From assembly GCF_005222485.1 (NCBI RefSeq), contig NZ_CP029078.1, forward strand, positions 3,252,001 through 3,316,000: a stretch of 64,000 nt of DNA. Reading direction: 5' to 3'. Below the pieces are notes generated by a model. The model searched no databases and was not told where the DNA came from. It was given only the letters and a program-made list of their open reading frames with translations. This DNA comes from Streptomyces griseoviridis. GTDB taxonomy: Bacteria; Actinomycetota; Actinomycetes; Streptomycetales; Streptomycetaceae. Made by a program: the position numbers and the translations under genes. Shown piece after piece: positions 42,652 to 51,918 of the stretch. The stretch's first letter is position 1, and every line of letters begins with the position of its first letter.

Positions 42652-43778
42652 TTGCAACCCGGCACTCACTTCGCCTTCGGCGACCACGAGGAACACGGCT
42701 TCGTCGCCTCTTTCACCGCCGCCCTGCCCTTGCACCTCGCCCACCGGCACCTGGAAATCGCAGAGTTCGAGCCCGTGATCGGAGAACCCGGCCTGTACCG
42801 GCTCAGCGAGCCCGAGCGCGACGGAGTCCGCCGCGCCCGCCAAGCCGTCCACGACCTGCGCCGACTCGGCTACACCGTGCAGGCCGACATCCGCCTCAAC
42901 CCGGCCCTCTCCGATAACCCGCCTCGCCCCGATCGGCCCCGCGGACTCCAGGAGCGCCGCAGTCGGCTCGCCCAGGCCGCCGCCGGCCGAACGGCGCGGC
43001 GCACCACCCAACCCACCACCTCGTCACCGGCGCGGCCGATCCCGCCGAAGCCCACCTACGCTCCCACCGCCCACCTGACGGCCGCAGCCTCCGGACAGTC
43101 CCGACGACACGTGAACAGCCCGGGCCCCGAGACCCCCTTGCCGACAGCGTCCGCACTGGCCAGCAAAGCACGCGTCTTCCGGCTGCGGATGACGGTCATC
43201 AACTGCGAGGCCGATATCGCCCTCGACATGACACGCCACTGCCACGGCCACACCCTCCACACAGACGCCTCCGCGGCAGCACGAGCCCACCGTGACAAGG
43301 CAGCGCTGGAGGCGTACGCCACCCACCTCGTCCCCCACGCCGAGGCTCTCCTCGATGCCGCCCGACTCGCGCTCGACGAACTGCCGCCCGCCCGGCACCT
43401 GGCCGATTGGCGGGCCGTACTGGACGGCCTGGCATCCTCCGCCGCCGAGATCCGCCGGGCCCTCGACCGGCCCGCAGCGCCCGGCTCCCCCGCCGAACGC
43501 GCTCAGCACGCGAGCCTGTGGCCGCACCTCACCGCCTGGGCGGACCACAGCCCGATCGCAAGCAACCTCGCCGACCAGAACCACAGGGCTCCGCTGACCG
43601 ACAAGGAACAGCAGATGTGGACCGACAGGGCCCAAGCCGCGCAAAGGCGTGGCGCGCTGGAGCTGACGAGTCGTGGTACGCCGCCGACGGACAGCCGATC
43701 ACCGTCGCCTACCTGGTCGAGGACGACGACTCCACAGTGGTCGCGCTCCGCGGCGACCCGGACGTACCGGGCTGGTAG
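42652..43778 (+). pseudogene. Conserved plasmid protein with frameshift near 43640 and amber codon at 43776
   Basis: TTG 42652 (GAGGAG upstream). N-terminal ~100 residues follow a pattern recalled from Streptomyces elements: QPGTHFAFGDHEEHGFVASF, LPLHLAHRHLEIAEFEPVIG, AVHDLRRLGYTVQADIRLNP. A helical region follows (CHGHTLHTDASAAARAHRDK; LVPHAEALLDAARLALDELP). One extra A in AAA near 43642 joins QAAQ to KAWRAGADESWYAADGQPIT and ALRGDPDVPGW before TAG 43776. The same frame continues as VIGHFAHAHEAAW, suggesting Gln-to-stop. It may represent two fused genes. Confidence 0.5.
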
Positions 43779-44261
43779 GTGATCGGGCACTTCGCCCACG
43801 CGCACGAGGCGGCCTGGCGCTGCCCGCTCCGGTCCCCGCCCGGCGTGCTGCGCTCGGGCATCTCCCGGTTGAACCGCCCGGCACCAGTCCCGGAACTGTC
43901 CCTGCAGGACCTCATCCGCGACGTCGTCGAAGGACACAGTGCCGGTGACGCATCGACCGCTCTCCTGGAAGCCGTCCAGCGCAGCTTCGCCGCCGGCCCG
44001 ATGGTGCGCCCGCCGGAACTTCTGGAGACCAGCAGCCAGTTCGCCAGCGCCCCGGAGACCGTGCAGGGCCGCCAGATCGCCACCCGCCTCTCAGCGCTGG
44101 GCCCGCAGATCGAGTTCCTCAGCCGCGAAGTCGAAGAGACAGCCGAAGACCTCGGGGCGACCGTCGCCGTCCTGCCCCCGCATCGCACCCCGTGCTGCGC
44201 ACCCGCCCGGGCCCGGCCGCGGACACCACACCGCCCGCGCCGCCGCCCCGCGCCAGCATGA
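43779..44261 (+). CDS. Hypothetical protein, 160 aa, or C-terminal half of the previous gene
   Basis: GTG 43779 follows TAG directly and has no clear SD, so it may be the continuation of the previous frame. Sequence: IGHFAHAHEAAWRCPLRSPP, then LQDLIRDVVEGHSAGDASTA, LLEAVQRSFAAGPMVRPPEL and GPQIEFLSREVEETAEDLGA, helical and soluble. The last ~35 residues are Pro/Arg-rich and look random. Function unknown. Confidence 0.45.
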   Translation: MIGHFAHAHEAAWRCPLRSPPGVLRSGISRLNRPAPVPELSLQDLIRDVVEGHSAGDASTALLEAVQRSFAAGPMVRPPELLETSSQFASAPETVQGRQIATRLSALGPQIEFLSREVEETAEDLGATVAVLPPHRTPCCAPARARPRTPHRPRRRPAPA

Positions 44262-44286
44262 CCGCCGCCACCGATAGGAGATCGCT

Positions 44287-44588
44287 TTGCCCAAGGCCCA
44301 AGCAGAGCCGTTCATGCCGATCCGGCACAGCATCACCGGTGAGATCACCACCACCGGCTACAACGCCGCCGCCCGGCGAATCCTGCTCCAGGACGGCTTC
44401 GAAGAGACGCCAGGCTGCGCCTGCCGATCGACGGAAGCTGGTACGGAGCGGACGCACGGTCCTGCCCGGCAGTCGGCGAGCTGCTCGTCGCCGGCCATCA
44501 GGTGCACCTGGACCGAGCCCTCGGTCGGCCGGTGAGGTCGACGGTATGCCGCGGTTGGCCCTGTCGGCGATGTCAGCACAGTCTGTGA
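44287..44588 (+). pseudogene. Small conserved protein with a 1-bp deletion near 44410
   Basis: TTG 44287 with AGGAG. It reads PFMPIRHSITGEITTTGYNA and ARRILLQDGFEETP; one added base then gives RLRLPIDGSWYGADARSCPA with VGELLVAGHQVHLDRALG. The restored protein (about 100 residues) has the feel of the small plasmid family ending in a hydrophobic xAGxxVxLD strand. As given, the frame ends at 44535 with random residues. Confidence 0.5.
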
Positions 44589-44664
44589 TCGCTCCGAGAG
44601 CGGCCGGCCTCTCCAGCGCACTGCCCACCCCGCCCGCACCCGCACCTGTTGAAGGGGCCTCGTT

Positions 44665-45870
44665 TTGACCACAACCGGAACGCCTACCAGTCCGGCGCGC
44701 ACTAAAGGCGGCGAGCTGCGGGCCAAGGTGGCCCGACTGCTGGCCGACCGGCCGACGGACACGCTCACCATCGGGGACATGGCCAGGCAGCTGGGTCACT
44801 CCCACGGCGCCGTCCGCAACGCCGCCCTCACCCTGGTGCGACGCGGCGAGGCCGACCGAAACGGGACCGGGCAGCCGGAGTTCCGCGCGAACGCGAAAAC
44901 CGCTGCAGCCGCGCAGACCGCTGTGATCAGTCCACCGGGCACCCACACTCCCCGCGCCCAGACGGCCACGACCCGCACCACCATTCCCGCCGCAGCCACA
45001 CGCGGCCAGACCGGCCCGATCCGCCGCGCGGGGGGCCAGCTCTACCACCCTCGGGAGCTGGCGGACCTGCCCGACGTCGAGGCGCTGAATCGCCTGCGCG
45101 ACGCCGACGTGCCGGTGCTGCTCTACGGCCCTCCGGGCACCGGCAAGACGAGTCTGGTCGAGGCGGCGTTCCCAGACCTGCTCACCGTCGCCGGTGACGG
45201 TGACACCACGGTCGGCGACCTGATCGGCGAGTACACACAGGACGACGCGGGAGCCTACGTCTTCCAATACGGTCCGCTGGTCACCGCGATGACCGAGGGC
45301 CGTGCCCTGCTGATCGACGACGCAACCCTGATCTCACCGAAGGTCCTGGCGGCGCTGTATCCCGCGATGGACGGGCGCAGGCAGATCCAGGTCAAGGCCC
45401 ACAAGGGCGAGACCATCAAGGCCGAGCCGGGCTTCTACGTGGTGGCGGGCCACAATCCCGGCGTCCACGGCGCCGTTCTCACGGAGGCGCTCTCAAGCCG
45501 GTTCAGCGTGCAGATCCAGATCGGCACGGACTACGACCTCGCCCTGGCCTTGAGGATCGATGCCCGGGTGGTCCGGGTCGCCCAACACCTCGCCCGCCAG
45601 GTCGAACTCGGCGAGCTGGGCTGGGCCCCCCAACTGCGGGAACTGCTCAGCTACCAGAAGACCGAGGCCGTCCTCGGCACCAAAGCCGCGCTCGCGAACC
45701 TCGTCGGCATCGCTCCGCTGGAGGATCGCGACGCCGTCAGCGAAGCCGTCATCAAGGCTGCCGGCGTCAGGAAGATCGCGCCCCTCACCCTCGGCAAGCA
45801 GCTCCCCGCCTCAGCCGCCCGGCAGCCCCCAGGCAGTACCAGCTCCGCGCACCGAGGCCGCTCGCGATGA
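44665..45870 (+). CDS. MoxR-type AAA+ ATPase with N-terminal winged-helix
   Basis: 401 aa; TTG with GAAGGGG. Residues ~15-75 form a winged-helix-like module (TIGDMARQLGHSHGAVRNAA). AAA core: Walker A LYGPPGTGKTSL near 153-164, a GEYTQDDAGAYVFQYGPLVT insert, Walker B ALLIDDATLI near 213, sensor VVAGHNPGVHG and arginine-finger region EALSSRFSVQI. MoxR/CbbQ ATPases work with VWA proteins to remodel or activate targets. The VWA gene overlaps by ATGA, so the two are expressed together. Confidence 0.9.
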   Translation: MTTTGTPTSPARTKGGELRAKVARLLADRPTDTLTIGDMARQLGHSHGAVRNAALTLVRRGEADRNGTGQPEFRANAKTAAAAQTAVISPPGTHTPRAQTATTRTTIPAAATRGQTGPIRRAGGQLYHPRELADLPDVEALNRLRDADVPVLLYGPPGTGKTSLVEAAFPDLLTVAGDGDTTVGDLIGEYTQDDAGAYVFQYGPLVTAMTEGRALLIDDATLISPKVLAALYPAMDGRRQIQVKAHKGETIKAEPGFYVVAGHNPGVHGAVLTEALSSRFSVQIQIGTDYDLALALRIDARVVRVAQHLARQVELGELGWAPQLRELLSYQKTEAVLGTKAALANLVGIAPLEDRDAVSEAVIKAAGVRKIAPLTLGKQLPASAARQPPGSTSSAHRGRSR

Positions 45871-47657
45871 GCGCACACCACCACGTCCAGTCCACGCCGG
45901 ACGACGACGCCGACCTCGCGCGATGGGACGACGACGGCGCCCCGCCCGCGCAACCCCGTTCCTCCCCGCACTTGTGGCTGCGCGTGGGAGCCGAACTCGG
46001 CGATCGGCTGGTCGCTCTCTCCGGCCGCCAGGACCTCCTCGTCACCTGCCGCCCCGGCACGCGCAGCGGCGCACCGGCCGCCTTCTTCCCCAGTCTGGGC
46101 GAGGTCGAGTTCGACGCCGGCCTGTTCGCCCCGCTGGAGCCCCACGAGATCCATCCGCGGATCGTGGGCGACGAGGAGCGGTATCCCGCCGCCTGGGGAG
46201 TGTTCGTCCACGAGGCCGCGCACGCGGCCCACTCCGTCTGGACGGCGCCTCCCGGAACGGACCCCCGTGTCGTCAAGGCCGCGCTCCTGCTGGAGGAGAG
46301 CCGTGTCGAAGGCGCACACCTGATCACGCGGCCCACGGACCGCACCTACCTGCGTACCAGTGCCCGCACCCTGGTCATGCCCGACATCGCACACCCCACC
46401 GTCCAAGGCATCGCGCACGCCGCCGACGTGGCAGCTCTGGTCCTCGGCCGCCGTGACGTCGGCATCCTGGACGCCGGCGAGACCCGGGCCGTCGCCGATC
46501 TGTGTCAAAAAGTGCTGGGCGCACATCTGCTGGCCACGCTCACCCGTATCTGGACCGCAGCCCACCAGTGCGCCGACCACGACGCCACGACCATGCTCGA
46601 CCACGCGAGAGAATGGTGCGACGCTCTGGACACTGCGGCCCCAGCCCTGCCTGTGCCGGAGAACCTCACCGACCTGCTGTCCGGCGCCGTGGGCGCCGTC
46701 ATGGACAGTACGGCAGCCACCGACGCCGCCGAACTCGCTGCACAGGCCGCAGCAGCCAACGCCGTGGCCGCGCGGGCCAAGGCACAGGCACGGGACCGCG
46801 CTCAGCGGACCGGCCGGCGACGCAAAGCCGCCGCCACCGCCAAGTCGGTCTTCAACACCCGTGGCACCACCGTCACCCCCGACGGCACACCGGCGCCCCA
46901 CGGCAACCCGGTCACCGGCACCCGCAGGCCCACCGCCGCCGAACAGAGTGCCGCCACGCGCCTGAGCCGCGCCCTGCGTGCCGCCGCCTATCGCGAGCGG
47001 ACCGAGGAGCGGACCACCAGCCCCACCCCGCCCGGCCGCCTCAACATGCGCGCCGCCCTCGCCCGAGACGCTCAGCGCGCGGCCGGATCGGTCCCCACCG
47101 CGGAACCGTTCACCCACACCCGCCGCCGGAACTCCCCCACCCCACCGCTGCGTGTGGGTATCGCCGTCGACGTCTCCGGCTCCATGCGCGCCGCCTGCGC
47201 GCCCGTCGCGTCCGCTGCCTGGATCGTGGCACGCGCAGCAGCCCTGACCGACCCCGACTCCCTTACCGCCACCATCGCCTACGACTGGCACCTGACCGCG
47301 TTGACCCGACCCACCCACCGAGCACCAGAGCGCGTGACGACGTTCGATGCCAACGGCGGCCACCACAACCTCGGTGACGCCATCGACGCACTCGACCACG
47401 GCCTCGGACTCAGCCGCCCCGGCGCCGGCCGCCTCCTCGTGATCGTCACCGACGCCCACTACGTCAGCGCCGAAACCGATCAAGCCGTCACCCGCGTCAA
47501 GCAGCTCACGACCGCTGGCTGCGCCGTACTTCAGCTCACCCTCACCGCGGAATCCATCCACTTGCCGGGGACCACCCTGCTGCACCTGCCCCGGCCCTCC
47601 AGCGCTCCCGCCGCCATCGCCACGGCGGCCACAGACGCCATCCGCAGGACACGCTGA
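45867..47657 (+). CDS. VWA-domain protein with an N-terminal HExxH metallopeptidase-like region
   Basis: 596 aa. Residues ~30-230 are related in appearance to vWA-MoxR-associated peptidases: AWGVFVHEAAHAAHSVWTAP gives HEAAH near 115, followed by a downstream Glu (LLLEESRVEGAHL). The middle is helical and Ala-rich. The C-terminal ~170 residues are a VWA domain with the MIDAS motif DVSGSM near 434 and a later Thr/Asp (IVTDAHYVS). Pairing with the MoxR ATPase recalls CbbQ/CbbO-like and conflict-associated ternary systems. Target unknown. Confidence 0.85.
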   Translation: MSAHHHVQSTPDDDADLARWDDDGAPPAQPRSSPHLWLRVGAELGDRLVALSGRQDLLVTCRPGTRSGAPAAFFPSLGEVEFDAGLFAPLEPHEIHPRIVGDEERYPAAWGVFVHEAAHAAHSVWTAPPGTDPRVVKAALLLEESRVEGAHLITRPTDRTYLRTSARTLVMPDIAHPTVQGIAHAADVAALVLGRRDVGILDAGETRAVADLCQKVLGAHLLATLTRIWTAAHQCADHDATTMLDHAREWCDALDTAAPALPVPENLTDLLSGAVGAVMDSTAATDAAELAAQAAAANAVAARAKAQARDRAQRTGRRRKAAATAKSVFNTRGTTVTPDGTPAPHGNPVTGTRRPTAAEQSAATRLSRALRAAAYRERTEERTTSPTPPGRLNMRAALARDAQRAAGSVPTAEPFTHTRRRNSPTPPLRVGIAVDVSGSMRAACAPVASAAWIVARAAALTDPDSLTATIAYDWHLTALTRPTHRAPERVTTFDANGGHHNLGDAIDALDHGLGLSRPGAGRLLVIVTDAHYVSAETDQAVTRVKQLTTAGCAVLQLTLTAESIHLPGTTLLHLPRPSSAPAAIATAATDAIRRTR

Positions 47658-47691
47658 GACGACGCAGAAGACAGAAAGCAGGAACAACCAC

Positions 47692-48189
47692 GTGGCAATA
47701 CGTACGCACTGGACCGTGGAGCACGCCTGCTCCCACCGTGCAGATCATGACCTGTCCAACCGCCCCGCCGACAAGCGGCGGAGCTACGCCCGTTGGCTCG
47801 CCTCGAAGGACTGCACTGACTGCTGGAAGGCTGCGCGCGACGCCGACTCCAAGTCCAAGGAGGAGTGGCTCGCGGCAAAGCGCGCGGTCGAGCAGGAGGC
47901 AGCCGCTGCCTGGGCCAGGCAGTTCGAGATGCCGCAGCTGGAGGGCCCGGACAAGGTCCTGGACTGGGGCGAGCGCTCCCGCCATCAGCTGATGACGGCC
48001 GCGCACACCGCCCTGGTTGTGGAAGGCAGTTGGGACGACGCGGACTGGGCCGAGCTGGAGGAGAAGGCACGCTTCATCACCCGTGCTGGATGGTGGATCG
48101 ACCAGCGCGACTCCGAAGGCACAGACCTGCTCGAACTCCTCGACGCAGCGACCGAGGCAGACCGCGGGACGGAGAACCCGTTCCTCTGA
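47692..48189 (+). CDS. Conserved plasmid protein, 165 aa, Cys/His motif at N-terminus
   Basis: GTG 47692 with GAAAGCAGGA upstream. N-terminal RTHWTVEHACSHRADHDLSN and LASKDCTDCWKAARDAD form a possible Cys-His...CxxC zinc site. The rest is helical (KEEWLAAKRAVEQEAAAAWA; DWAELEEKARFITRAGWWID) and ends LLELLDAATEADRGTENPFL. The pattern is recalled from many Streptomyces plasmids, function unknown. It is followed directly by copy 2 of the repeated palindrome. Confidence 0.75.
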   Translation: MAIRTHWTVEHACSHRADHDLSNRPADKRRSYARWLASKDCTDCWKAARDADSKSKEEWLAAKRAVEQEAAAAWARQFEMPQLEGPDKVLDWGERSRHQLMTAAHTALVVEGSWDDADWAELEEKARFITRAGWWIDQRDSEGTDLLELLDAATEADRGTENPFL

Positions 48190-48193
48190 CGAC

Positions 48194-48234
48194 GGGGCAA
48201 CATAACCGGGAAACGCCGGTTAGCCAAACCGGCG
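48194..48234 (+). promoter_or_regulatory. Repeated intergenic element, copy 2
   Basis: GGGGCAACATA (AACATA at 48199-48204), then the palindrome CGCCGGTT / AACCGGCG at 48214-48234. The opposite strand reads TTGGCT, 17 bp, TATGTT. It lies between the stop at 48189 and the GTG at 48286. Confidence 0.7.
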
Positions 48235-48285
48235 TTCCTCCGGACTATTGATGCTCCCACCCAGCAATCGCGTGGAAGGAACCGC

Positions 48286-48717
48286 GTGCTCCCTCCGTCC
48301 TGGGACCATCAGCCCACCCCCGTCACCGCCCTCGCCCCCGACCCGCTCACTCCCACCCGCGATATCACCCACGCCCACTTTCAGGCCGGGGACACCGTGG
48401 TCGTCCTCAAGGGAGTGGCCGGCGGGGAACTGTGGGGAGAGTCCATGCGCGTCGTCGCGCCCTCCTGGCACACCCCCACCGACGAGGACGGCTGGCGACT
48501 GCGTGACGCAACCGGCGGCTCTCAGTCCTACGTCACCGCCCACCCCCGCTACCTCGTGCACCTCTCGCTCCGCTGCCCGGACTGCCTGATCTACCTGCGG
48601 GCCATGGAAGACGCCCTCCTGGCACGGTTCGCCGACCGCAACGAGCTGATCGACTGCGGCTGGTACACCACCACCGCCTTGGGCCAGCTCGTGCACACCG
48701 CAGACGCCAGGGCCTGA
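48286..48717 (+). CDS. Hypothetical protein, 143 aa
   Basis: GTG after AAGGAA. Beta-rich: FQAGDTVVVLKGVAGGELWG, ESMRVVAPSWHTPTDEDGWR and YVTAHPRYLVHLSLRCPDCL, the last with a CxxC pair. It may be a small SH3-like barrel. It is first in a new run downstream of the repeated element, so it is a candidate for control by that element. Confidence 0.6.
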   Translation: MLPPSWDHQPTPVTALAPDPLTPTRDITHAHFQAGDTVVVLKGVAGGELWGESMRVVAPSWHTPTDEDGWRLRDATGGSQSYVTAHPRYLVHLSLRCPDCLIYLRAMEDALLARFADRNELIDCGWYTTTALGQLVHTADARA

Positions 48718-49061
48718 GCCATCGCAGCTCCGGACGATCCTGCCCAGCCGCTGTGCCTGACCGAAGATCTGCGCGACATTCCCGGCCGACGGGAAACCTC
48801 GATTCCCCTCTCGCCACCAACGCCGTAGGGCGCCTGCCCTACCTGGCCGACGCATACGTCCGCGTCACTCCACTCCGACCTCGCGCACATGCGCGAACCG
48901 TTGGCTAACCGGCGCGCCTCGGCCGCCGCGCCTGCGCCGAACAGGTCCCCGACCACGAGCTCGAACCCTCCGCGGTGTGCGCCTGGCCGCCCCCGCCGCG
49001 TGCACTGCCGGCACCGCCACCCGCCTGCGCCGCTGAGCCCCTGCAACTGCCCAAGGACACC
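48718..49061. other. About 340 bp without a confident gene
   Basis: No frame has a good start and protein character. A half-match to the repeated element (GGCTAACCGGCG near 48903-48914) lacks the AACATA part and is treated as chance. Confidence 0.45.
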
Positions 49062-49826
49062 ATGCACGACCACGACAACTCCGAGCGCCTCGCCTCCTAC
49101 GCTGACGTACTCGCCAGCGAACTCCCCGACACCTGGACCCGCACACACCTGACGGCCGATGCCAAGAACGACCTCGCCGAACTCACCAACCGAATATGGG
49201 ACCTGGACCTGGTCGCCGCCTCCCTCGCCGAACACCCCCTCCAGCAAGCAGCCGTCCTCAGCCGCCCCGACGGCGCCCAGCTCGTCCTGATCGACCGGCA
49301 CGACGAGCGCGACGGCTTCCTCCTCGCCGCTGTCGCCCCGAGCGCCCTGCCCGACGAGGCGTACCGCGCCGTGCCCGAGCCCAATGGCATCGCCCTGACC
49401 GACGACCCGTTCCTCGGCGCCGACCAAGTCGCTGGCGACCTCCTCGTCCGGTACGACCGTGCGCTCGCCCAAGTCCGGCACAACGCCCTGGACGGCATCC
49501 AGCCCTCGCAGCCGAACCGGGTCGTCCTGACCTGGCAGCCAGACGGCAGCGTCGCCGCCGCCCCCGCCGACGACCGGGCCGGCAACATCCTCGCCACCCA
49601 CGGCTTCGTCCAGGACCCGCACAGCGGCATCTACCGCCTGGACGGCAAGGACACCCAGGCCCAGGCCCGCGCGCTGCGCGAGATCGGCCCGCGGCTCGAA
49701 GCGCTCGGTATCGGAACCGCCCTCCAGCACCCCACGGCCCGGACTGCACCCACCTCCGCCCCGGCCTCCATGCCACCGGCCCCCGCACCGGGCCGCGCCC
49801 AGTTCCCGGTATCCAGCCGCCGCTGA
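49062..49826 (+). CDS. Hypothetical protein, 254 aa
   Basis: ATG 49062 with AAGGACACC. Helical N-terminus (RLASYADVLASELPDTWTRT), beta region (VLSRPDGAQLVLIDRHDERD, FLLAAVAPSALPDEAYRAVP), VRHNALDGIQPSQPNRVVLT and YRLDGKDTQAQARALREIGP. The Pro/Ala tail is disordered. No known motif. Next in line with a small disrupted gene and the DUF317 cluster. Confidence 0.65.
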   Translation: MHDHDNSERLASYADVLASELPDTWTRTHLTADAKNDLAELTNRIWDLDLVAASLAEHPLQQAAVLSRPDGAQLVLIDRHDERDGFLLAAVAPSALPDEAYRAVPEPNGIALTDDPFLGADQVAGDLLVRYDRALAQVRHNALDGIQPSQPNRVVLTWQPDGSVAAAPADDRAGNILATHGFVQDPHSGIYRLDGKDTQAQARALREIGPRLEALGIGTALQHPTARTAPTSAPASMPPAPAPGRAQFPVSSRR

Positions 49827-49842
49827 CCCCGGAGAAATGCGC

Positions 49843-50203
49843 ATGGCCAAGCTGCTCGACGAGTACGGCGCAGACGTCGAGATCTACGTCAAGGCCCTGA
49901 CAACCACCACCCACATCGGCACCCCCGCCGAGCCCCACAGCCTGCTGGAACAGCTCGGCCTCGAACGCCACGAATAACCCCACAGGCGAGCGGTTCTACG
50001 TCTGGCACACCGTGCCAGACCACCTCGGTTTCGAGGAACAGAAACGCGTGGCGAGCCGCGCCGTCCCCGCCCTGTTACTGGCCGAATACACGGTCAACTG
50101 AGACCCCGAGGTCTTCGACAAGGTCATCTACCGGCTGTGCACCGCCTCCGTGCGCGAGCGCACCGCCTGCGCAGCAACCGGTGCCCGCCAGTTCCCTCTT
50201 GCG
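49843..50203 (+). pseudogene. Small conserved protein broken by a frameshift and an in-frame TGA
   Basis: ATG 49843 (GGAG) gives AKLLDEYGADVEIYVKALTT and HSLLEQLGLERHE then TAA 49977. Removing one A from GAATAA continues the family pattern: NPTGERFYVWHTVPDHLGFE, EQKRVASRAVPALLLAEYTV, a TGA at 50099, then DPEVFDKVIYR. It appears to be one protein of about 100 residues with two defects. The pattern is recalled from actinobacterial transfer loci. Confidence 0.5.
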
Positions 50204-50240
50204 CTCCGCGCCGGCCAGCAGCAACGCGTAAAACACTCAG

Positions 50241-50267
50241 GCGGCCCCGGCGCCAGACCGGGGCCGC
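50241..50267 (+). terminator. Perfect 10-bp inverted repeat
   Basis: Arms 50241-50250 and 50258-50267 with a 7-nt loop. It lies after the damaged gene; the remaining stretch to 50507 has no clear gene. Confidence 0.55.
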
Positions 50268-50507
50268 TTAGCGCCCCGCCTCGGCTCCCGGAGAAACCCG
50301 TAGCAGCCCGCACTGGCCCGCGGATCAGCCGCCGGCTCAAGCTGTGCCTCGCGACCACCCTGTTCCGCCGCTATCTGCGCGCCTGCATGCCCGCCGGCCC
50401 CGACCGCGCCGACCCGCTGACCGGCAACCGCCCGAAGGCCGTCCTCCCCGAGACGCAGCACGTCGGGCTGCGCCACGACCACTGACCGTCCACCGCTCTG
50501 GAGGAGC

Positions 50508-50894
50508 ATGTCCCACCCCGTCCCCTACCTGGTGAGGCTGACCGACGAGATCACCCGCCAGCTCGGTCAGCTCGCCGATCATCTCTCTCAGCTTCCTCCG
50601 CCCCAGGCCGTGCAGGTCATAGCCCGCATCCTCGACCCGGACGCCGGAGTCCTCGACGGCGTCACCCACCTCCTCATCACCGGCAGTCACTTGGCCAAGG
50701 CCCAGGCCGAGCAAGGCACTCTTCCTGCGGAAGTGTGGCTTGCTCTGGGTCGCGCCTCGAACGAACTGCACGACATCACCCTCGACCTAGACGAACACCA
50801 AGACACCCTGCAGCGCGCTGGCACCCAGCCCGCCACCACTGCGGCGGCAAAGCCCCCGGCGCCCGCACCGCTCGTCGTGCGGCGGCGCCGGTGA
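50508..50894 (+). CDS. Hypothetical helical protein, 128 aa
   Basis: ATG with GGAGGAGC. Helical: LVRLTDEITRQLGQLADHLS, VQVIARILDPDAGVLDGVTH, LALGRASNELHDITLDLDEH, and an Ala/Pro/Arg tail. Small partner proteins of this kind precede DUF317 genes on Streptomyces elements. It overlaps the next DUF317 gene by GTGA, so the two are probably partners. Confidence 0.65.
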   Translation: MSHPVPYLVRLTDEITRQLGQLADHLSQLPPPQAVQVIARILDPDAGVLDGVTHLLITGSHLAKAQAEQGTLPAEVWLALGRASNELHDITLDLDEHQDTLQRAGTQPATTAAAKPPAPAPLVVRRRR

Positions 50895-51694
50895 AAAAGA
50901 AGCAGTGGCAGGGCTGGGGGCCTGGCGAGCCGGCCGAGCAGTACTACCTCGTCCAGCCCCGTGCCCTGGCCGGCGGGGGCGATGTCCGGCATATCTCGGA
51001 GTTCCTGCGCGCCTCGGGCTGGCGGGACAAGTCCAAAACGGGGGGACCGCTACTCATGGAGAGCCCGGACCGCTTCGTCCGTGTCGCCTACGACCCGTAC
51101 GTCCTGCCCGGCGGATGGACCATCCACGGCAGGGCAGACGGGGCGAACGCCGAGTGGTCTGCGCATTTGGGCTGGCAGACACCGGTGGAGATCGTCGCCG
51201 GTCTGACCGACGCCCTTACCCGTCCCCGCTCCGCACACGCCCCCAACGTCTGGGCACCCCTGCGGGAGCAGAACTGGCCTACGCGGTTCGTGGGCCGGGA
51301 CTGTATGGCGGCCAGCCCCGACGGCACCGCGTGGATGCAGTACCACCAGGACGTCGATGGCTCGGCGATGTGGTGGAGCGGAGCGCAGGACAAGCAGGGC
51401 AACGGCTGGACCGCCAACTTCACGCCGAGCACACCGATGCACCTGGTCCAAGCTTTCTCAGCCGAACTTGCCCGCCCAGATCCCGTGATGCGCCCACGCG
51501 GACGTGTCCCGCACAGTGCACAGATCCGGACCTGGTCGGTCTCCGTCAAACCCTCGCAGCTCAACGCGTGGCAACAGAACCGGATTACAACTGCCCGCGC
51601 CGACGCCTGGGCCCGTAACAGCGCCCGTAGCGGTCGCCCAGGCACCACTGCCCGTCCCTATACGCCGGTCGGCGATGCTCGGCCCCGCCGCTGA
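50891..51694 (+). CDS. DUF317 family protein
   Basis: GTG 50891 overlaps the upstream stop; 267 aa. N-terminal YYLVQPRALAGGGDVRHISE, repeat 1 (GWRDKSKTGGPLLMESPDRF ... WSAHLGWQTPVEIVAGLTDA), repeat 2 (RDCMAASPDGTAWMQYHQDV ... WTANFTPSTPMHLVQAFSAE). A basic tail follows. Full-length two-repeat form. First of three DUF317 genes within 3.2 kb. Confidence 0.88.
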   Translation: MKKKQWQGWGPGEPAEQYYLVQPRALAGGGDVRHISEFLRASGWRDKSKTGGPLLMESPDRFVRVAYDPYVLPGGWTIHGRADGANAEWSAHLGWQTPVEIVAGLTDALTRPRSAHAPNVWAPLREQNWPTRFVGRDCMAASPDGTAWMQYHQDVDGSAMWWSGAQDKQGNGWTANFTPSTPMHLVQAFSAELARPDPVMRPRGRVPHSAQIRTWSVSVKPSQLNAWQQNRITTARADAWARNSARSGRPGTTARPYTPVGDARPRR

Positions 51695-51720
51695 CCTTCA
51701 TCCCCGTCTCCAGGAGCCCG

Positions 51721-51918
51721 ATGCCCGCCCCTACCCCGGAAACCATCCATCCCCTGACCGAAACACTCGCGGACCTCACCGACTACCTGCGCGAGAACCC
51801 CGACCCCGCAGAAGCCCTCGCTCGCGCCGCGCAGGAGCACCCGTACATGCCGCGCACCACGAGGGGCCTGTACGGCAGTTCGCCGACGAGCGAGCAGGAG
51901 TGCTGCTGGTGCCGCTGA
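51721..51918 (+). CDS. Small hypothetical protein, 65 aa
   Basis: ATG with AGGAGCCCG. Helical N-terminus (PETIHPLTETLADLTDYLRE, PDPAEALARAAQEHP). The C-terminus ends SEQECCWCR with three Cys and overlaps the next DUF317 gene by 10 bp. The same kind of small partner precedes other DUF317 genes here; a frameshift at its 3' end cannot be excluded. Confidence 0.5.
   Translation: MPAPTPETIHPLTETLADLTDYLRENPDPAEALARAAQEHPYMPRTTRGLYGSSPTSEQECCWCR

Noticed and set aside
45651..47687. 678-codon open frame on the minus strand
   Set aside because: It is antisense to the MoxR and VWA genes; it follows from codon bias in high-GC DNA and has no family features.
48901..48920. Fifth possible copy of the palindromic element
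   Set aside because: Only the GGCTAACCGGCG half matches; the AACATA part, spacing and second arm are missing.
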